A stretch of 32,573 bases of DNA, taken from CAZUHK01 sp964620345 (GTDB lineage Bacteria > Planctomycetota > Phycisphaerae > Phycisphaerales > Zrk34). Under the pieces are notes generated by a model. It made no database searches. It had not been told where the DNA came from and worked only from the letters and a program-made list of their open reading frames with translations. Below, piece after piece: positions 1 through 9,134 of the stretch; the first letter of the stretch is position 1; each line of letters starts with the position of its first letter. The translations under genes were made by a program, and so were the position numbers. Location: assembly GCA_964620345.1 (NCBI GenBank), contig CAZUHK010000013.1, positions 1-32,573 of the forward strand, given 5' to 3'.

Positions 1-2
1 GC

Positions 3-1012
3 CGATACCTGAATCGTTCGCTGGCGCGTGAGGTCGTGGCCGGCGGGCTGGTGGTCCTGATCGGCGGCGCGGCGATCGTGATCTGGGGCCTGGTGTTCAT
101 CGGCCGGCCGCTGCAGCGCTTCCAGGCCCGACTGGACGCCATCGGCCGGGGCGATCTGTCCCCGCGGCTCCAGCCCCGGGGCAACGACGAACTGTCGATC
201 CTCGCGCGGGGCATCAACAACATGTGTGAACGCCTGCAGGCATCGCAGAAGCGAGAGCGCCAGGCCACCGAGCAGCGCATCGCCGCGATCGAACAGATGC
301 GGCACGCGGATCGCCTGACGACCATCGGCCGACTGGCTTCGGGCATCGCCCACGAGCTGGGCACACCGCTGAACGTGATGACGGGTCGGGCCAATATGAT
401 CGTCGAAGGCGGCCTGCATGCCGAGCAGGTGCGCGACTACGCCCGGACCATCGAGACCCAGGGCCAGCGGATGGTGGGCATCATTCGCCACCTGCTTGAC
501 TTTGCGCGGCAGCGCCGGCCCAAGCAGGAACGCACGCCGATCATGCAGGTGGTTCGCCAAACGGTCGAACTCGTCGCGAGCTTGGGCTACAAATCGCAGG
601 TGCGCGTGGATGCGGAGGCAGGCGCCGCGGCGCTCGAACCGCCGATGGACGCCAATCAGATTCAACAGGTGCTGATCAACCTGATCGAGAACGCCGTGCA
701 GGCGATGCCCGAGGGAGGCGACGCGACCGTCGGCGTCCGCACCGTCCAGGCGGCGTCGCCGGGCGATCCGGACGCGACGCCGGGCCGCCACGTGCGCCTC
801 GACGTGCGGGACAGCGGCGTGGGAATCTCTCAGGAGCACATCGACGCGTTGTTCGATCCGTTTTTCACCACCAAGGATGTGGGCGAAGGCACCGGGCTTG
901 GCCTGTCGATCGTCCACGGGATCGTCACCGAGCACGGGGGCTGGATCGAGGTCGCCAGCAGGGTGGGCCATGGCAGTTGCTTCAGCGTTTATCTGCCCGA
1001 TGAGGTGCAATC

Positions 1013-1016
<4 letters not shown>
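3..1016 (+). CDS. Sensor histidine kinase, C-terminal part (5' end outside window)
   Basis: The frame is open to the window edge, so the N-terminal sensor part is missing. The first possible start inside is GTG at 36, but it is probably internal. Counting from that GTG, the visible part has a transmembrane segment (about 1-24), a HAMP-like linker (25-75), a HisKA dimerisation helix with phosphoacceptor H106 in HELGTPL, and an HATPase_c domain with N-box Asn219, G1 box DSGVGI (259-264), F box (FDPFF) and G2 box GEGTGLGL (283-290). All catalytic boxes are intact, so it should autophosphorylate. It overlaps the next gene by 4 bases (TTGA), which indicates translational coupling to its partner, the sigma-54-dependent response regulator. 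The signal it senses cannot be read from this part. Confidence 0.95.
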
Positions 1017-2380
<1,364 letters not shown>

Positions 2381-2394
2381 CTGCCTGCAACACC

Positions 2395-2411
2395 TGTCGC
2401 ACAACGCAACA
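2395..2411. promoter_or_regulatory. Candidate enhancer (upstream activating) site 1
   Basis: Imperfect palindrome TGTCGC-N5-GCAACA (one mismatch), 125 bases before the -24 element of the sigma-54 promoter. Enhancer sites of this shape and distance are typical for NtrC-class activators, and one is encoded immediately upstream. The binding protein is inferred. Confidence 0.45.
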
Positions 2412-2467
2412 ACGCTGATTCTTTGCTCGTGGTCGGCCCGCGGGATGTGGGGGCGGCGGCATAATTT

Positions 2468-2485
2468 CGCAACTCACTTGTTGTG
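2468..2485. promoter_or_regulatory. Candidate enhancer (upstream activating) site 2
   Basis: Imperfect palindrome CGCAAC-N6-GTTGTG (one mismatch). It shares the 8-mer CGCACAAC/GTTGTGCG in inverted orientation with site 1 (2398-2405 against 2480-2487). It lies 50 bases upstream of the -24 element. The shared 8-mer supports binding of the same protein to both sites. Confidence 0.4.
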
Positions 2486-2535
2486 CGCAGGTTCGGCGCG
2501 GCACCGCACGCCGCTCGCACCTTTTCGCGCCCGGT

Positions 2536-2550
2536 TGGCACGGGGCTTGC
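2536..2550 (+). promoter_or_regulatory. Sigma-54 (-24/-12) promoter
   Basis: TGGCAC-GGGGC-TTGC matches the sigma-54 consensus TGGCACG-N4-TTGC at every fixed position and with exact spacing. Predicted transcription start is about 2562, giving a leader of about 54 bases before the response regulator start at 2616. The gene upstream encodes a sigma-54 activator with an intact GAFTGA loop. Confidence 0.85.
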
Positions 2551-2615
2551 CAACGCTTGATCGTATCGAGGTACGCAGGCCCTCCGGGCACGGCGAGGTT
2601 CAGGCGAGGCAGACC

Positions 2616-3131
2616 ATGGCCCACGAACGATCCAGACATCCCGCTCTTGATCTCGGTGCATCGCAAGAAAAAGCGGCGGACGAGGTGCCGCACATTCTCC
2701 TGGTCGAAGACGATGATCAGATGCGATCCATGGTCGCCCAGACGCTCCGGCAGCAGGGGTACGAGGTCACCGAGTGTCCCGATGGCTTCCATTGGTTGGA
2801 CTTCTGCGCCGGCCAGCGCGTCAATGACGAGTCGATCCGCTACGACCTGGTCATCTCCGACATTCGCATGCCGGGCGTGAGCGGCCTGGACCTGCTCGAA
2901 GGGCTTGTTCACTCGCACCGCAACCCGCCGACGATTCTGATCACCGCGTTCGGCGATGAGGACACGCATGAACGGGCGGCGAAGTTGGGGGCCAAGGCCG
3001 TTCTCGATAAGCCCTTCGCCATGCAGGATCTCGTGCGGACGGTCCGGGCGCATTGTCGCCGACCGCCCGGCGAGGACACCCAGCAGACGGGCGGCGACGA
3101 CCTTTCACCGGGCAATGGATCCCCAGCGTGA
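2616..3131 (+). CDS. Single-domain response regulator (receiver only)
   Basis: 171 residues. A hydrophilic N-terminal tail (1-24) is followed by a CheY-like receiver (about 25-148) with acidic pocket E31/D32/D33, phosphoacceptor D82 (SDIRMPG), T110 and K132, then a polar C-terminal tail. No output domain is present, so it acts by protein contact or as a phosphate sink or relay. The start is ATG 2616 with GAGG at 2606-2609. The same frame is open far upstream, but that part is only the shadow of the preceding gene. Transcription is predicted from the sigma-54 promoter at 2536-2550 under control of the upstream activator, which would make it a regulated member of the same signalling circuit. 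Confidence 0.92.
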   Translation: MAHERSRHPALDLGASQEKAADEVPHILLVEDDDQMRSMVAQTLRQQGYEVTECPDGFHWLDFCAGQRVNDESIRYDLVISDIRMPGVSGLDLLEGLVHSHRNPPTILITAFGDEDTHERAAKLGAKAVLDKPFAMQDLVRTVRAHCRRPPGEDTQQTGGDDLSPGNGSPA

Positions 3132-3147
3132 GGCCAGGAGTTCAGCC

Positions 3148-3288
3148 ATGATCCGCAACCTTCATCGCGAAACACGCAACGCCGGTCGAGCGCCCCCGGA
3201 TTGCCTGTCGATCAGCGGAGAGGCGACCCATCAACCGCATCAACAATATCAATCGTCCATGTCAAACTCAGGAGAACATTCAGCATGA
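3148..3288 (+). CDS. Possible small ORF, 46 residues, unknown
   Basis: ATG 3148 is preceded by a good Shine-Dalgarno (AGGAG, 3136-3140, 7-base spacing). Its TGA stop (3286-3288) overlaps the ATG of the downstream lipoprotein as ATGA, a layout typical of translationally coupled genes. The product is hydrophilic, rich in His, Gln, Ser and Arg, with no signal peptide, membrane segment or motif that I recognise. Against it: composition looks like translated intergenic DNA, and the lipoprotein has its own ribosome-binding site. It may be real, or only a coupling device. Confidence 0.35.
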   Translation: MIRNLHRETRNAGRAPPDCLSISGEATHQPHQQYQSSMSNSGEHSA

Positions 3289-3518
3289 ACACTTTGAGAT
3301 TCGCATCCATCGCGTTGGTGTGTGCCACCCTCGCACTCGCCGGCGTCATGGTGGGTTGTGAGCCCGAAGAAGAGCCCGCCGCGCCGACCCCGACGCCCGA
3401 GCGTACCGAGGAGCCGCCCCGGTTGCCCCCGCAGCCGCCGCAGCAACCCGAAGGTGAAAACGATCAACCGAATGAGGATGATCAGCAACCCAACTGGCAA
3501 CAGGACGACCAGTATTGA
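3285..3518 (+). CDS. Small Pro/Gln/Glu-rich lipoprotein
   Basis: 77 residues. A signal peptide (1-24) ends in a lipobox-like VMVGC with the lipidated Cys at 25. The -3 residue is Met rather than Leu, a mild deviation. The remaining 52 residues are a disordered tail of Pro, Gln, Glu and Asp with no domain. The start ATG 3285 has AGGAGA at 3270-3275. An upstream in-frame start would destroy the signal peptide. It lies between the response regulator and the OmpH-like gene in the same orientation, so it is probably in the same sigma-54 unit. Function unknown; a spacer or envelope-tethered lipoprotein is a guess. Confidence 0.75.
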   Translation: MNTLRFASIALVCATLALAGVMVGCEPEEEPAAPTPTPERTEEPPRLPPQPPQQPEGENDQPNEDDQQPNWQQDDQY

Positions 3519-3592
3519 TTCGGCGACACTTGCGGTCGCTGAATTCAACCGAACACTTTTAACCCCGTTACGATGCCCAAGGAGATTCGCTC

Positions 3593-4054
3593 ATGTCCAT
3601 CACCCCCCCCATTCGACGCTTGGCGACCCCCGCCTTACTGACCGCCGGTCTGGTTCTCGGAGCCATCGTGCTCATCGGGCCACACACCGACGCCCAAGCC
3701 CAGCAGCAGGCCGCCAAAGGCGCCATGCAGGTCGGCGTCTATGACCAGCAGGCCCTGTTCCAGGAGTATCCCGGCAGCCAAGAATTGATGCAGTTCTATC
3801 AGGGCATTCAGGATCAGATGCAACAGGCCCAGCAGGACGGCGATCAGCAGAAGCTGCGGGAGCTTCAACAGGTCACCGAGGAGAAGCGACAGGAAGTGAT
3901 CCAGAACTTCGAGAAGGCCGTTGACAATGCGCTGCCCACCGTCGCGGACGAGGCCGGCATCAAGGTGGTGGCCCTCCAGGTCGTCTACACCGCCGACGAC
4001 GTGAAGACCACGAACCTCACCCGCCCGCTGGCCGCCGCGATCGGCGCCGAGTAA
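3593..4054 (+). CDS. OmpH/Skp-like periplasmic protein
   Basis: 153 residues. Signal peptide with a hydrophobic core (about 10-31) and a likely cleavage after AQA (about residue 36). The mature part begins with a short beta strand (MQVGVYDQQALFQEYP) in the place of the OmpH/Skp signature, then a Gln/Glu-rich coiled coil (about 60-115), then a closing strand pair, which is the Skp order of elements. Skp family members are trimeric holdase chaperones for outer-membrane proteins. Usually skp sits next to bamA or lpxD. Here it follows a sensor system, so a stress-induced paralogue is possible. Start ATG 3593 with AAGGAG at 3579-3584. A terminator follows. Confidence 0.7.
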   Translation: MSITPPIRRLATPALLTAGLVLGAIVLIGPHTDAQAQQQAAKGAMQVGVYDQQALFQEYPGSQELMQFYQGIQDQMQQAQQDGDQQKLRELQQVTEEKRQEVIQNFEKAVDNALPTVADEAGIKVVALQVVYTADDVKTTNLTRPLAAAIGAE

Positions 4055-4079
4055 CTTTCGCGATCGCACCTGAACGTCA

Positions 4080-4113
4080 GGCGGCGCGGGTCGAAGGGCT
4101 CGCGCCGCCTTTT
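4080..4113 (+). terminator. Rho-independent terminator after the OmpH-like gene
   Basis: Perfect 9-bp stem GGCGGCGCG (4080-4088) with CGCGCCGCC (4101-4109), a 12-base loop, then TTTT (4110-4113). It lies 25 bases after the stop codon and closes the plus-strand unit that starts at the sigma-54 promoter. Confidence 0.85.
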
Positions 4114-4350
4114 CGTGACACGCATCATCGACACTCGGATAAAAGCGGTGACCAACGCACGCGGTACGCCGGGTGCGGGTTCGAGGGCGGACAACCCGCC
4201 ACGCCGCGGCGCTGAGCGGGTCGTCGCGCTTGAGTTGCGCCATCAACGCCGCCGCTCGGGGACCACCGCGGGTTGGTGCGTGAAGGCCCCGTTTTCATCA
4301 CGTGAGCTTTGGGAAGTGTCACATCGTCGGCCCGGCGATGCTCGACCCGC

Positions 4351-6180
4351 TCAACCCACTTTTTTTGTCGCTTCTTCGCCGCTCTTCTTGGGGCCCAGCA
4401 CCATGTCGTCCACGCTCTTGCCGGCCGGGACCATGGGGTAGACGTGTTCGTGCTTCTCCACGAGGCAGTCGAGCACGGCCGGGCCGTCGTGGGCGATGAA
4501 CGCTTCGAGCACCCCGGGCACGTCCTGGGCCTTGGTGCAGCGGAAGCCCTTGCAGTGCATCGCCTCGGAATACATCACGAAGTCGGGGTTGTGCATCTGG
4601 GTGTGGCTGTAGCGCTCGGCGTAGAACAGGTCCTGCCACTGCTTGACCATGCCCTGGAAGTCGTTGTTGAGGATGATGGTCTTGGCCGGGATGCCGTACT
4701 GCGCGGCGGTGGTCATCTCGTGGCCGGTCATGCAGAACGAGCCGTCGCCGTCGACGTTGATCACGGGGCGTGAGGCGCGGCCCTGTTTTTCGGCCAGGAA
4801 GTGCTCGCCCAGCGCCGCGCCGATGCTCGCGGGCACGCCGTAGCCCATCGTGCCCAGCCCGCCGCTGGTCAGCCACTGTCGCGGGTGGCGGTACTGGTAG
4901 AACTGGGCGGCCCACATCTGGTGCTGGCCCACGCCCGTCGTGATGATCGCGTTGGAGCCGGTGATGCGGTTGAGCTCCTGAATCACGTACTGGGGCTTGA
5001 TGTGGTACTCGCGGTCGTCGGGCTCGAAGCCGAACGGATGATTCTGCTTCCATTGGCTGACCTGCTCGAACCACACGCCCCGCTGGCGTTTTTCGAGCAG
5101 GGGCAGCAGCAGTTCGAGGTTCTTGCGCGCATCGCCTTCGATGCCCAGCGTCACGTGCACGGCCTTGTTGATGTTCTCCGGGGAGATGTCGAAGTGGATG
5201 ATGCCGCCCTCGCCGCGTCGCTCGGCCTCGCGGGCGCCCTTGGCGAAGCGCTGCACGTTGCCGGTCACCCGGTCGTCGAAGCGGGCGCCCACGGCGATGA
5301 TCACGTCGGCCTCGTCCATCGCCCAGTTGGCGTACGCCGAGCCGTGCATGCCCAGCATGTGCAGCGAAAGATCGTGCGTCTCATCGAACGCGCCCAGCCC
5401 GTGCAGCGTCGTGGTCACGGGGATGTTGGCCTTGATGGCGCACTCGCGCAGCGCCGCGATCGCGTTGGCATGGATCACGCCCTGGCCGGTGTAGAAGATC
5501 GGCCGCTTGGCGCGGTTGATCATTTCCGCCGCCCGGTCGATCTCATCGCTGGTGCCCAGCTCGCGGATGTGGTAGCCCGGCAGGTACGGCTCGGTGCGCA
5601 CCGGCTCACGCAGGATCGATGCGGTCATGTCCTTGGGCAGGTCGACGACGACCGGCCCGGGCCGACCCGTCGTGGCGATGTGGAACGCCTCGTTGATCCG
5701 CCTCGCCAGGTCGCGCACGTCCTTGACCAGCACGTTCCACTTGGTGCACGCGCGGGTGATGCCGGTCACGTCGGCCTCCTGAAAGGCGTCGGTGCCGATC
5801 GCGCTGGTCGCGACCTGGCCGGAGAACACGATCATCGGCGTGCCGTCCATGTAGGCGTCGGTCAGCGGCGTGACGGTGTTGGTCGCGCCGGGGCCGGACG
5901 TGACCAGGCAGATGCCCGGCTTGCCGGTGACCCGCGCGTAGCCCTCGGCCATGTGGCCGGCGCCCTGCTCGTGGCGGGAGAGGATGAACTTGAAGTGCGG
6001 CGATTCGTAGATCGCATCGTACACCGGCAGGATCGCCCCGCCGGGGTAGCCGAACATCACTTCCACGCCGTGCTCGCGCATCATCTCGTGGAAGATCTGC
6101 GCGCCGCTTAAACCGACGTACCGGTCGGTCGTGGGCGTGTCCAGGGAAGAACGTATGTTGGTATCCAGGGTCTGGCTCAT
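4351..6180 (-). CDS. ilvB: Acetolactate synthase, large (catalytic) subunit
   Basis: 609 residues. It is a thiamine-diphosphate enzyme that condenses two pyruvates, or pyruvate with 2-oxobutyrate, in the first shared step of valine, leucine and isoleucine synthesis. Visible features: N-terminal TPP-binding domain with the activating Glu71 (RHEQGAGH), central FAD-binding-type domain (about 205-365), and C-terminal TPP domain with the GDG-NN motif (GDG 478-480, NN 505-506). The start ATG 6180 has AGGA eight bases upstream; a GTG nine codons earlier (6207) is possible but has no ribosome-binding site. The regulatory subunit gene ilvN is not in the window. A valine-rich leader ORF and promoter lie upstream on the same strand, suggesting control by amino-acid supply. 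Confidence 0.96.
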   Translation of the reverse strand: MSQTLDTNIRSSLDTPTTDRYVGLSGAQIFHEMMREHGVEVMFGYPGGAILPVYDAIYESPHFKFILSRHEQGAGHMAEGYARVTGKPGICLVTSGPGATNTVTPLTDAYMDGTPMIVFSGQVATSAIGTDAFQEADVTGITRACTKWNVLVKDVRDLARRINEAFHIATTGRPGPVVVDLPKDMTASILREPVRTEPYLPGYHIRELGTSDEIDRAAEMINRAKRPIFYTGQGVIHANAIAALRECAIKANIPVTTTLHGLGAFDETHDLSLHMLGMHGSAYANWAMDEADVIIAVGARFDDRVTGNVQRFAKGAREAERRGEGGIIHFDISPENINKAVHVTLGIEGDARKNLELLLPLLEKRQRGVWFEQVSQWKQNHPFGFEPDDREYHIKPQYVIQELNRITGSNAIITTGVGQHQMWAAQFYQYRHPRQWLTSGGLGTMGYGVPASIGAALGEHFLAEKQGRASRPVINVDGDGSFCMTGHEMTTAAQYGIPAKTIILNNDFQGMVKQWQDLFYAERYSHTQMHNPDFVMYSEAMHCKGFRCTKAQDVPGVLEAFIAHDGPAVLDCLVEKHEHVYPMVPAGKSVDDMVLGPKKSGEEATKKVG

Positions 6181-6203
6181 GGTCGTAGTCCTGTTCTGTT
6201 TCA

Positions 6204-6234
6204 CCACGCCGGGCCTCGGCGGGCTGGGGCGTGG
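6204..6234 (-). other. Hairpin just upstream of the ilvB ribosome-binding site
   Basis: Inverted repeat CCACGCC (6204-6210) with GGCGTGG (6228-6234), 17-base GC-rich loop. On the minus strand it ends about 13 bases before the ilvB AGGA. No T-run follows, so it is not an ordinary terminator. It may act on ilvB translation, or be the part of the leader that refolds. Confidence 0.4.
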
Positions 6235-6360
6235 AAAAGCTGCTTGTGATTTTACTCTATCTCACCTCAGTGGTCCTGCGCGGCCCTCTGGGATGAATGC
6301 CTGATTCGCAATGGAAGGGAGCCGCGCTCGACACGGCATCGCGGGGTGCGGGTCCGCCGC

Positions 6361-6447
6361 TCAGCTAACGACCGCGCCCAGCGCCACCACAACCACCGCG
6401 ACGAGCACGGCGGCGACAGCGGCGGATTGGCGAATCGTCCGATTCAT
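6361..6447 (-). CDS. Candidate valine-rich leader peptide of ilvB (28 residues)
   Basis: 28 codons from ATG 6447 to TGA 6361. Val occurs at 11, 14, 16, 18-21, 26 and 27, Leu at 15 and 23, Ile at 5: twelve branched-chain residues, eleven of them in positions 11-27. It lies on the ilvB strand, 180 bases before ilvB, directly behind a good promoter. This matches in size, composition and position the E. coli ilvB leader peptide IvbL, through which ilvBN is attenuated when valine and leucine are plentiful. The alternative is a one-helix membrane peptide, as the sequence is very hydrophobic. I do not find a clear terminator with a T-run between it and ilvB, so the mechanism is open. Confidence 0.55.
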   Translation of the reverse strand: MNRTIRQSAAVAAVLVAVVVVALGAVVS

Positions 6448-6456
6448 GGGAGCGAT

Positions 6457-6485
6457 ATTATACCGCCGACCACCGGTCGCACCAA
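6457..6485 (-). promoter_or_regulatory. Sigma-70-like promoter of the ilvB leader
   Basis: On the minus strand: TTGGTG (6480-6485), a 17-base spacer, then a perfect TATAAT (6457-6462). The predicted start of transcription, about 6450, is only a few bases before the leader ATG at 6447. It would produce a leader of about 270 bases before ilvB. Confidence 0.7.
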
Positions 6486-6615
6486 CACCGAATTTCCGCT
6501 CGACGGACGATTCTCGTTTCCGCCTGCCGCCGCCTGCGTTCGCCTGGGCCGGCGTGCTGGACGCGACGCAACCGGCCGCGCTGGAACGGTTCCCGACGAA
6601 CAGGCCAAAAACCTC

Positions 6616-6621
6616 TACAAT
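6616..6621 (+). promoter_or_regulatory. -10 box of gltX (leaderless arrangement)
   Basis: TACAAT followed by exactly seven bases and the gltX ATG. No Shine-Dalgarno is present and no good -35 is visible. The spacing puts transcription start at the start codon. Confidence 0.6.
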
Positions 6622-6628
6622 CGCCCGC

Positions 6629-8122
6629 ATGACTGACGCGATCGTCACACGATTTCCGCCCAGCCCGACCGGCTACCTGCACATCGGCGGGGCGCGGACC
6701 GCACTGTTCAACTGGGCATTGGCGCGCAGCCAGGGCGGCCGATTTTTCTTGCGAATGGAAGACACCGATCGCGCCCGGTCCACCGCGGCCGCGGCCCGGA
6801 GCATCATCGACGACCTGCGCTGGCTGGGCATCGACTGGGACAACGCCGGCCAGGAACCCCGCCAGAGCGAGCAAGCCGAGCGAGGCGTTTACAACGAGCA
6901 CGTCGAGCGTCTGCTGGCCGATGGACAGGCGTACGAAGATGACGGCGCGATTCGTTTCACGATGCCCGATGGCCAGATCGCGTTCGACGACATCGTTCGC
7001 GGCACCGTGACAACCGACTGCTCGCAGATCGAGCCGTTCGTGATCCGTAAAACCGATGGCATGCCGACCTATCACCTGGCGGTGGTGGTGGACGATGCGG
7101 ACATGGGCATCACGCACGTGATCCGCGGCGCCGACCACCTGACCAACACGCCCAAGCACATCGCGTTGCAACGGGCGCTGGCGTTGCCGACGCCGACCTA
7201 CGGCCACATCTCGCTGACGACCAACCCCGATGGCTCGAAGCTGGGCAAGCGCGACAAGGCCAAGGCCGCGCGGGCCGCGGCGCTGGACGCGGGGCTGGCC
7301 CAGCTCGACAGAGTCGAGGCGGCGCTGTTCAAGGCGTTCATGAGCAAGCAGAGCGACGACGTCGAGGTCGCCATCGCGGTGGCGCGGCACATCGGGCTGG
7401 ACTTGCCCGAGATCGACGTGCGCGATTTCCGCGCCAGCGGATACCTGCCGGGCGTGATCGTGAACTACCTGTCGCTGCTGGGCTGGAACCCCGGCGGGGA
7501 CGTGGAGCGCTTCGGGGCCGACCCGCTGGCGTTTGTCAAAGAGCACTTCGACCCGCGGCGATTCATCAAAGGCAACGCCACGTTCGATCGTGGCAAGCTC
7601 GCGGCGTTCAACGCCGAGGCGATCCGCGAGATGCCGGCCGAACAGTGGCGCATCGCGCTGTGGGAACACAATGCCGAGCCATTGGAGCGCGTGTTCGACG
7701 GCGTGGACGATCAGCGGTTCGCGGCGTTCGCCCAGGCGTACCACGAACGCAGCAGGACGCTGGCCGATCCGCTGAAGCAAGGCGCGTTCTTCTTCGCGCC
7801 GACCCAGGCGATCGTGTACGACTTCGCCGCCAAGGCGGTGGCCAAGGCGATGAAGGGCGAGCCGGGCGGCGCGGCGGCGCTACGGATGCTGCGGCCCGAG
7901 CTGGCGGCGCTGCCGGCCGAAGGATTCGGCGCCGCGGCGCACGACGCGATCAAGGCCTTGGCCGAAGCGCAGGACATCAACATGGGCAAGCTCGCCCAGC
8001 CGCTGCGCGTGGCGATCAGCGGGGGGACGGTGACGCCGCCGATCGACGCGACGCTCGACATCCTCGGCAAAGACGCTACGCTCGAACGCATCGACCGCTG
8101 CCTCGCGGCGATGGATCAGTGA
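6629..8122 (+). CDS. gltX: Glutamyl-tRNA synthetase (possibly non-discriminating), unusual architecture
   Basis: 497 residues, class I aminoacyl-tRNA synthetase. HIGH-type motif HIGG (18-21), the MEDTD motif (43-47), THVIRGADHL (162-171) and the KMSKS-type loop KLGKR (204-208), where Gly replaces the usual Ser. Compared with ordinary bacterial GluRS, the stretch of about 35 residues carrying the Cys-rich zinc-binding knuckle is missing: AYEDDGAIRF follows directly around residue 101. About 55 extra residues rich in Ala and Lys lie between KLGKR and the GYLPGVIVNYLSLLGW segment. The start ATG 6629 is chosen because the preceding in-frame sequence is unlike the family and a TACAAT box lies seven bases before it. 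Whether it charges only tRNA-Glu or also tRNA-Gln cannot be read. Confidence 0.93.
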   Translation: MTDAIVTRFPPSPTGYLHIGGARTALFNWALARSQGGRFFLRMEDTDRARSTAAAARSIIDDLRWLGIDWDNAGQEPRQSEQAERGVYNEHVERLLADGQAYEDDGAIRFTMPDGQIAFDDIVRGTVTTDCSQIEPFVIRKTDGMPTYHLAVVVDDADMGITHVIRGADHLTNTPKHIALQRALALPTPTYGHISLTTNPDGSKLGKRDKAKAARAAALDAGLAQLDRVEAALFKAFMSKQSDDVEVAIAVARHIGLDLPEIDVRDFRASGYLPGVIVNYLSLLGWNPGGDVERFGADPLAFVKEHFDPRRFIKGNATFDRGKLAAFNAEAIREMPAEQWRIALWEHNAEPLERVFDGVDDQRFAAFAQAYHERSRTLADPLKQGAFFFAPTQAIVYDFAAKAVAKAMKGEPGGAAALRMLRPELAALPAEGFGAAAHDAIKALAEAQDINMGKLAQPLRVAISGGTVTPPIDATLDILGKDATLERIDRCLAAMDQ

Positions 8123-8129
8123 CGAAGAC

Positions 8130-8163
8130 ATCGAACATTGAAGATCGAAGATTGGAGATACGA

Positions 8164-8164
<1 letters not shown>
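8130..8164 (+). repeat. Degenerate 7-bp tandem repeat before the sugar kinase
   Basis: Five adjoining heptads: ATCGAAC, ATTGAAG, ATCGAAG, ATTGGAG, ATACGAA. The fourth contains the GGAG Shine-Dalgarno of the next gene and the fifth runs into its ATG. The tract is AT-richer than its surroundings. Confidence 0.6.
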
Positions 8165-9072
<908 letters not shown>

Positions 9073-9134
9073 CCCACCGCCCGGATGCGGCCGATGTGCC
9101 GGCGGTCGTGCGGCGGCGGCCCCTCGTTGGTCGG

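Noticed and set aside
4801..6111. A 436-codon open frame on the plus strand
   Set aside because: It is exactly antisense to ilvB and has the His/Val/Arg-rich composition of a shadow frame in GC-rich DNA. The ilvB reading has complete catalytic motifs.
6204..6360. Classical Rho-independent attenuator between the leader ORF and ilvB
   Set aside because: Several stems can form, but none is followed by a T-run on the minus strand, so I do not annotate a terminator.
6458..7780. A 440-codon open frame on the minus strand
   Set aside because: Antisense shadow of gltX; no recognisable domain, and composition dominated by Arg, Val and Gly.
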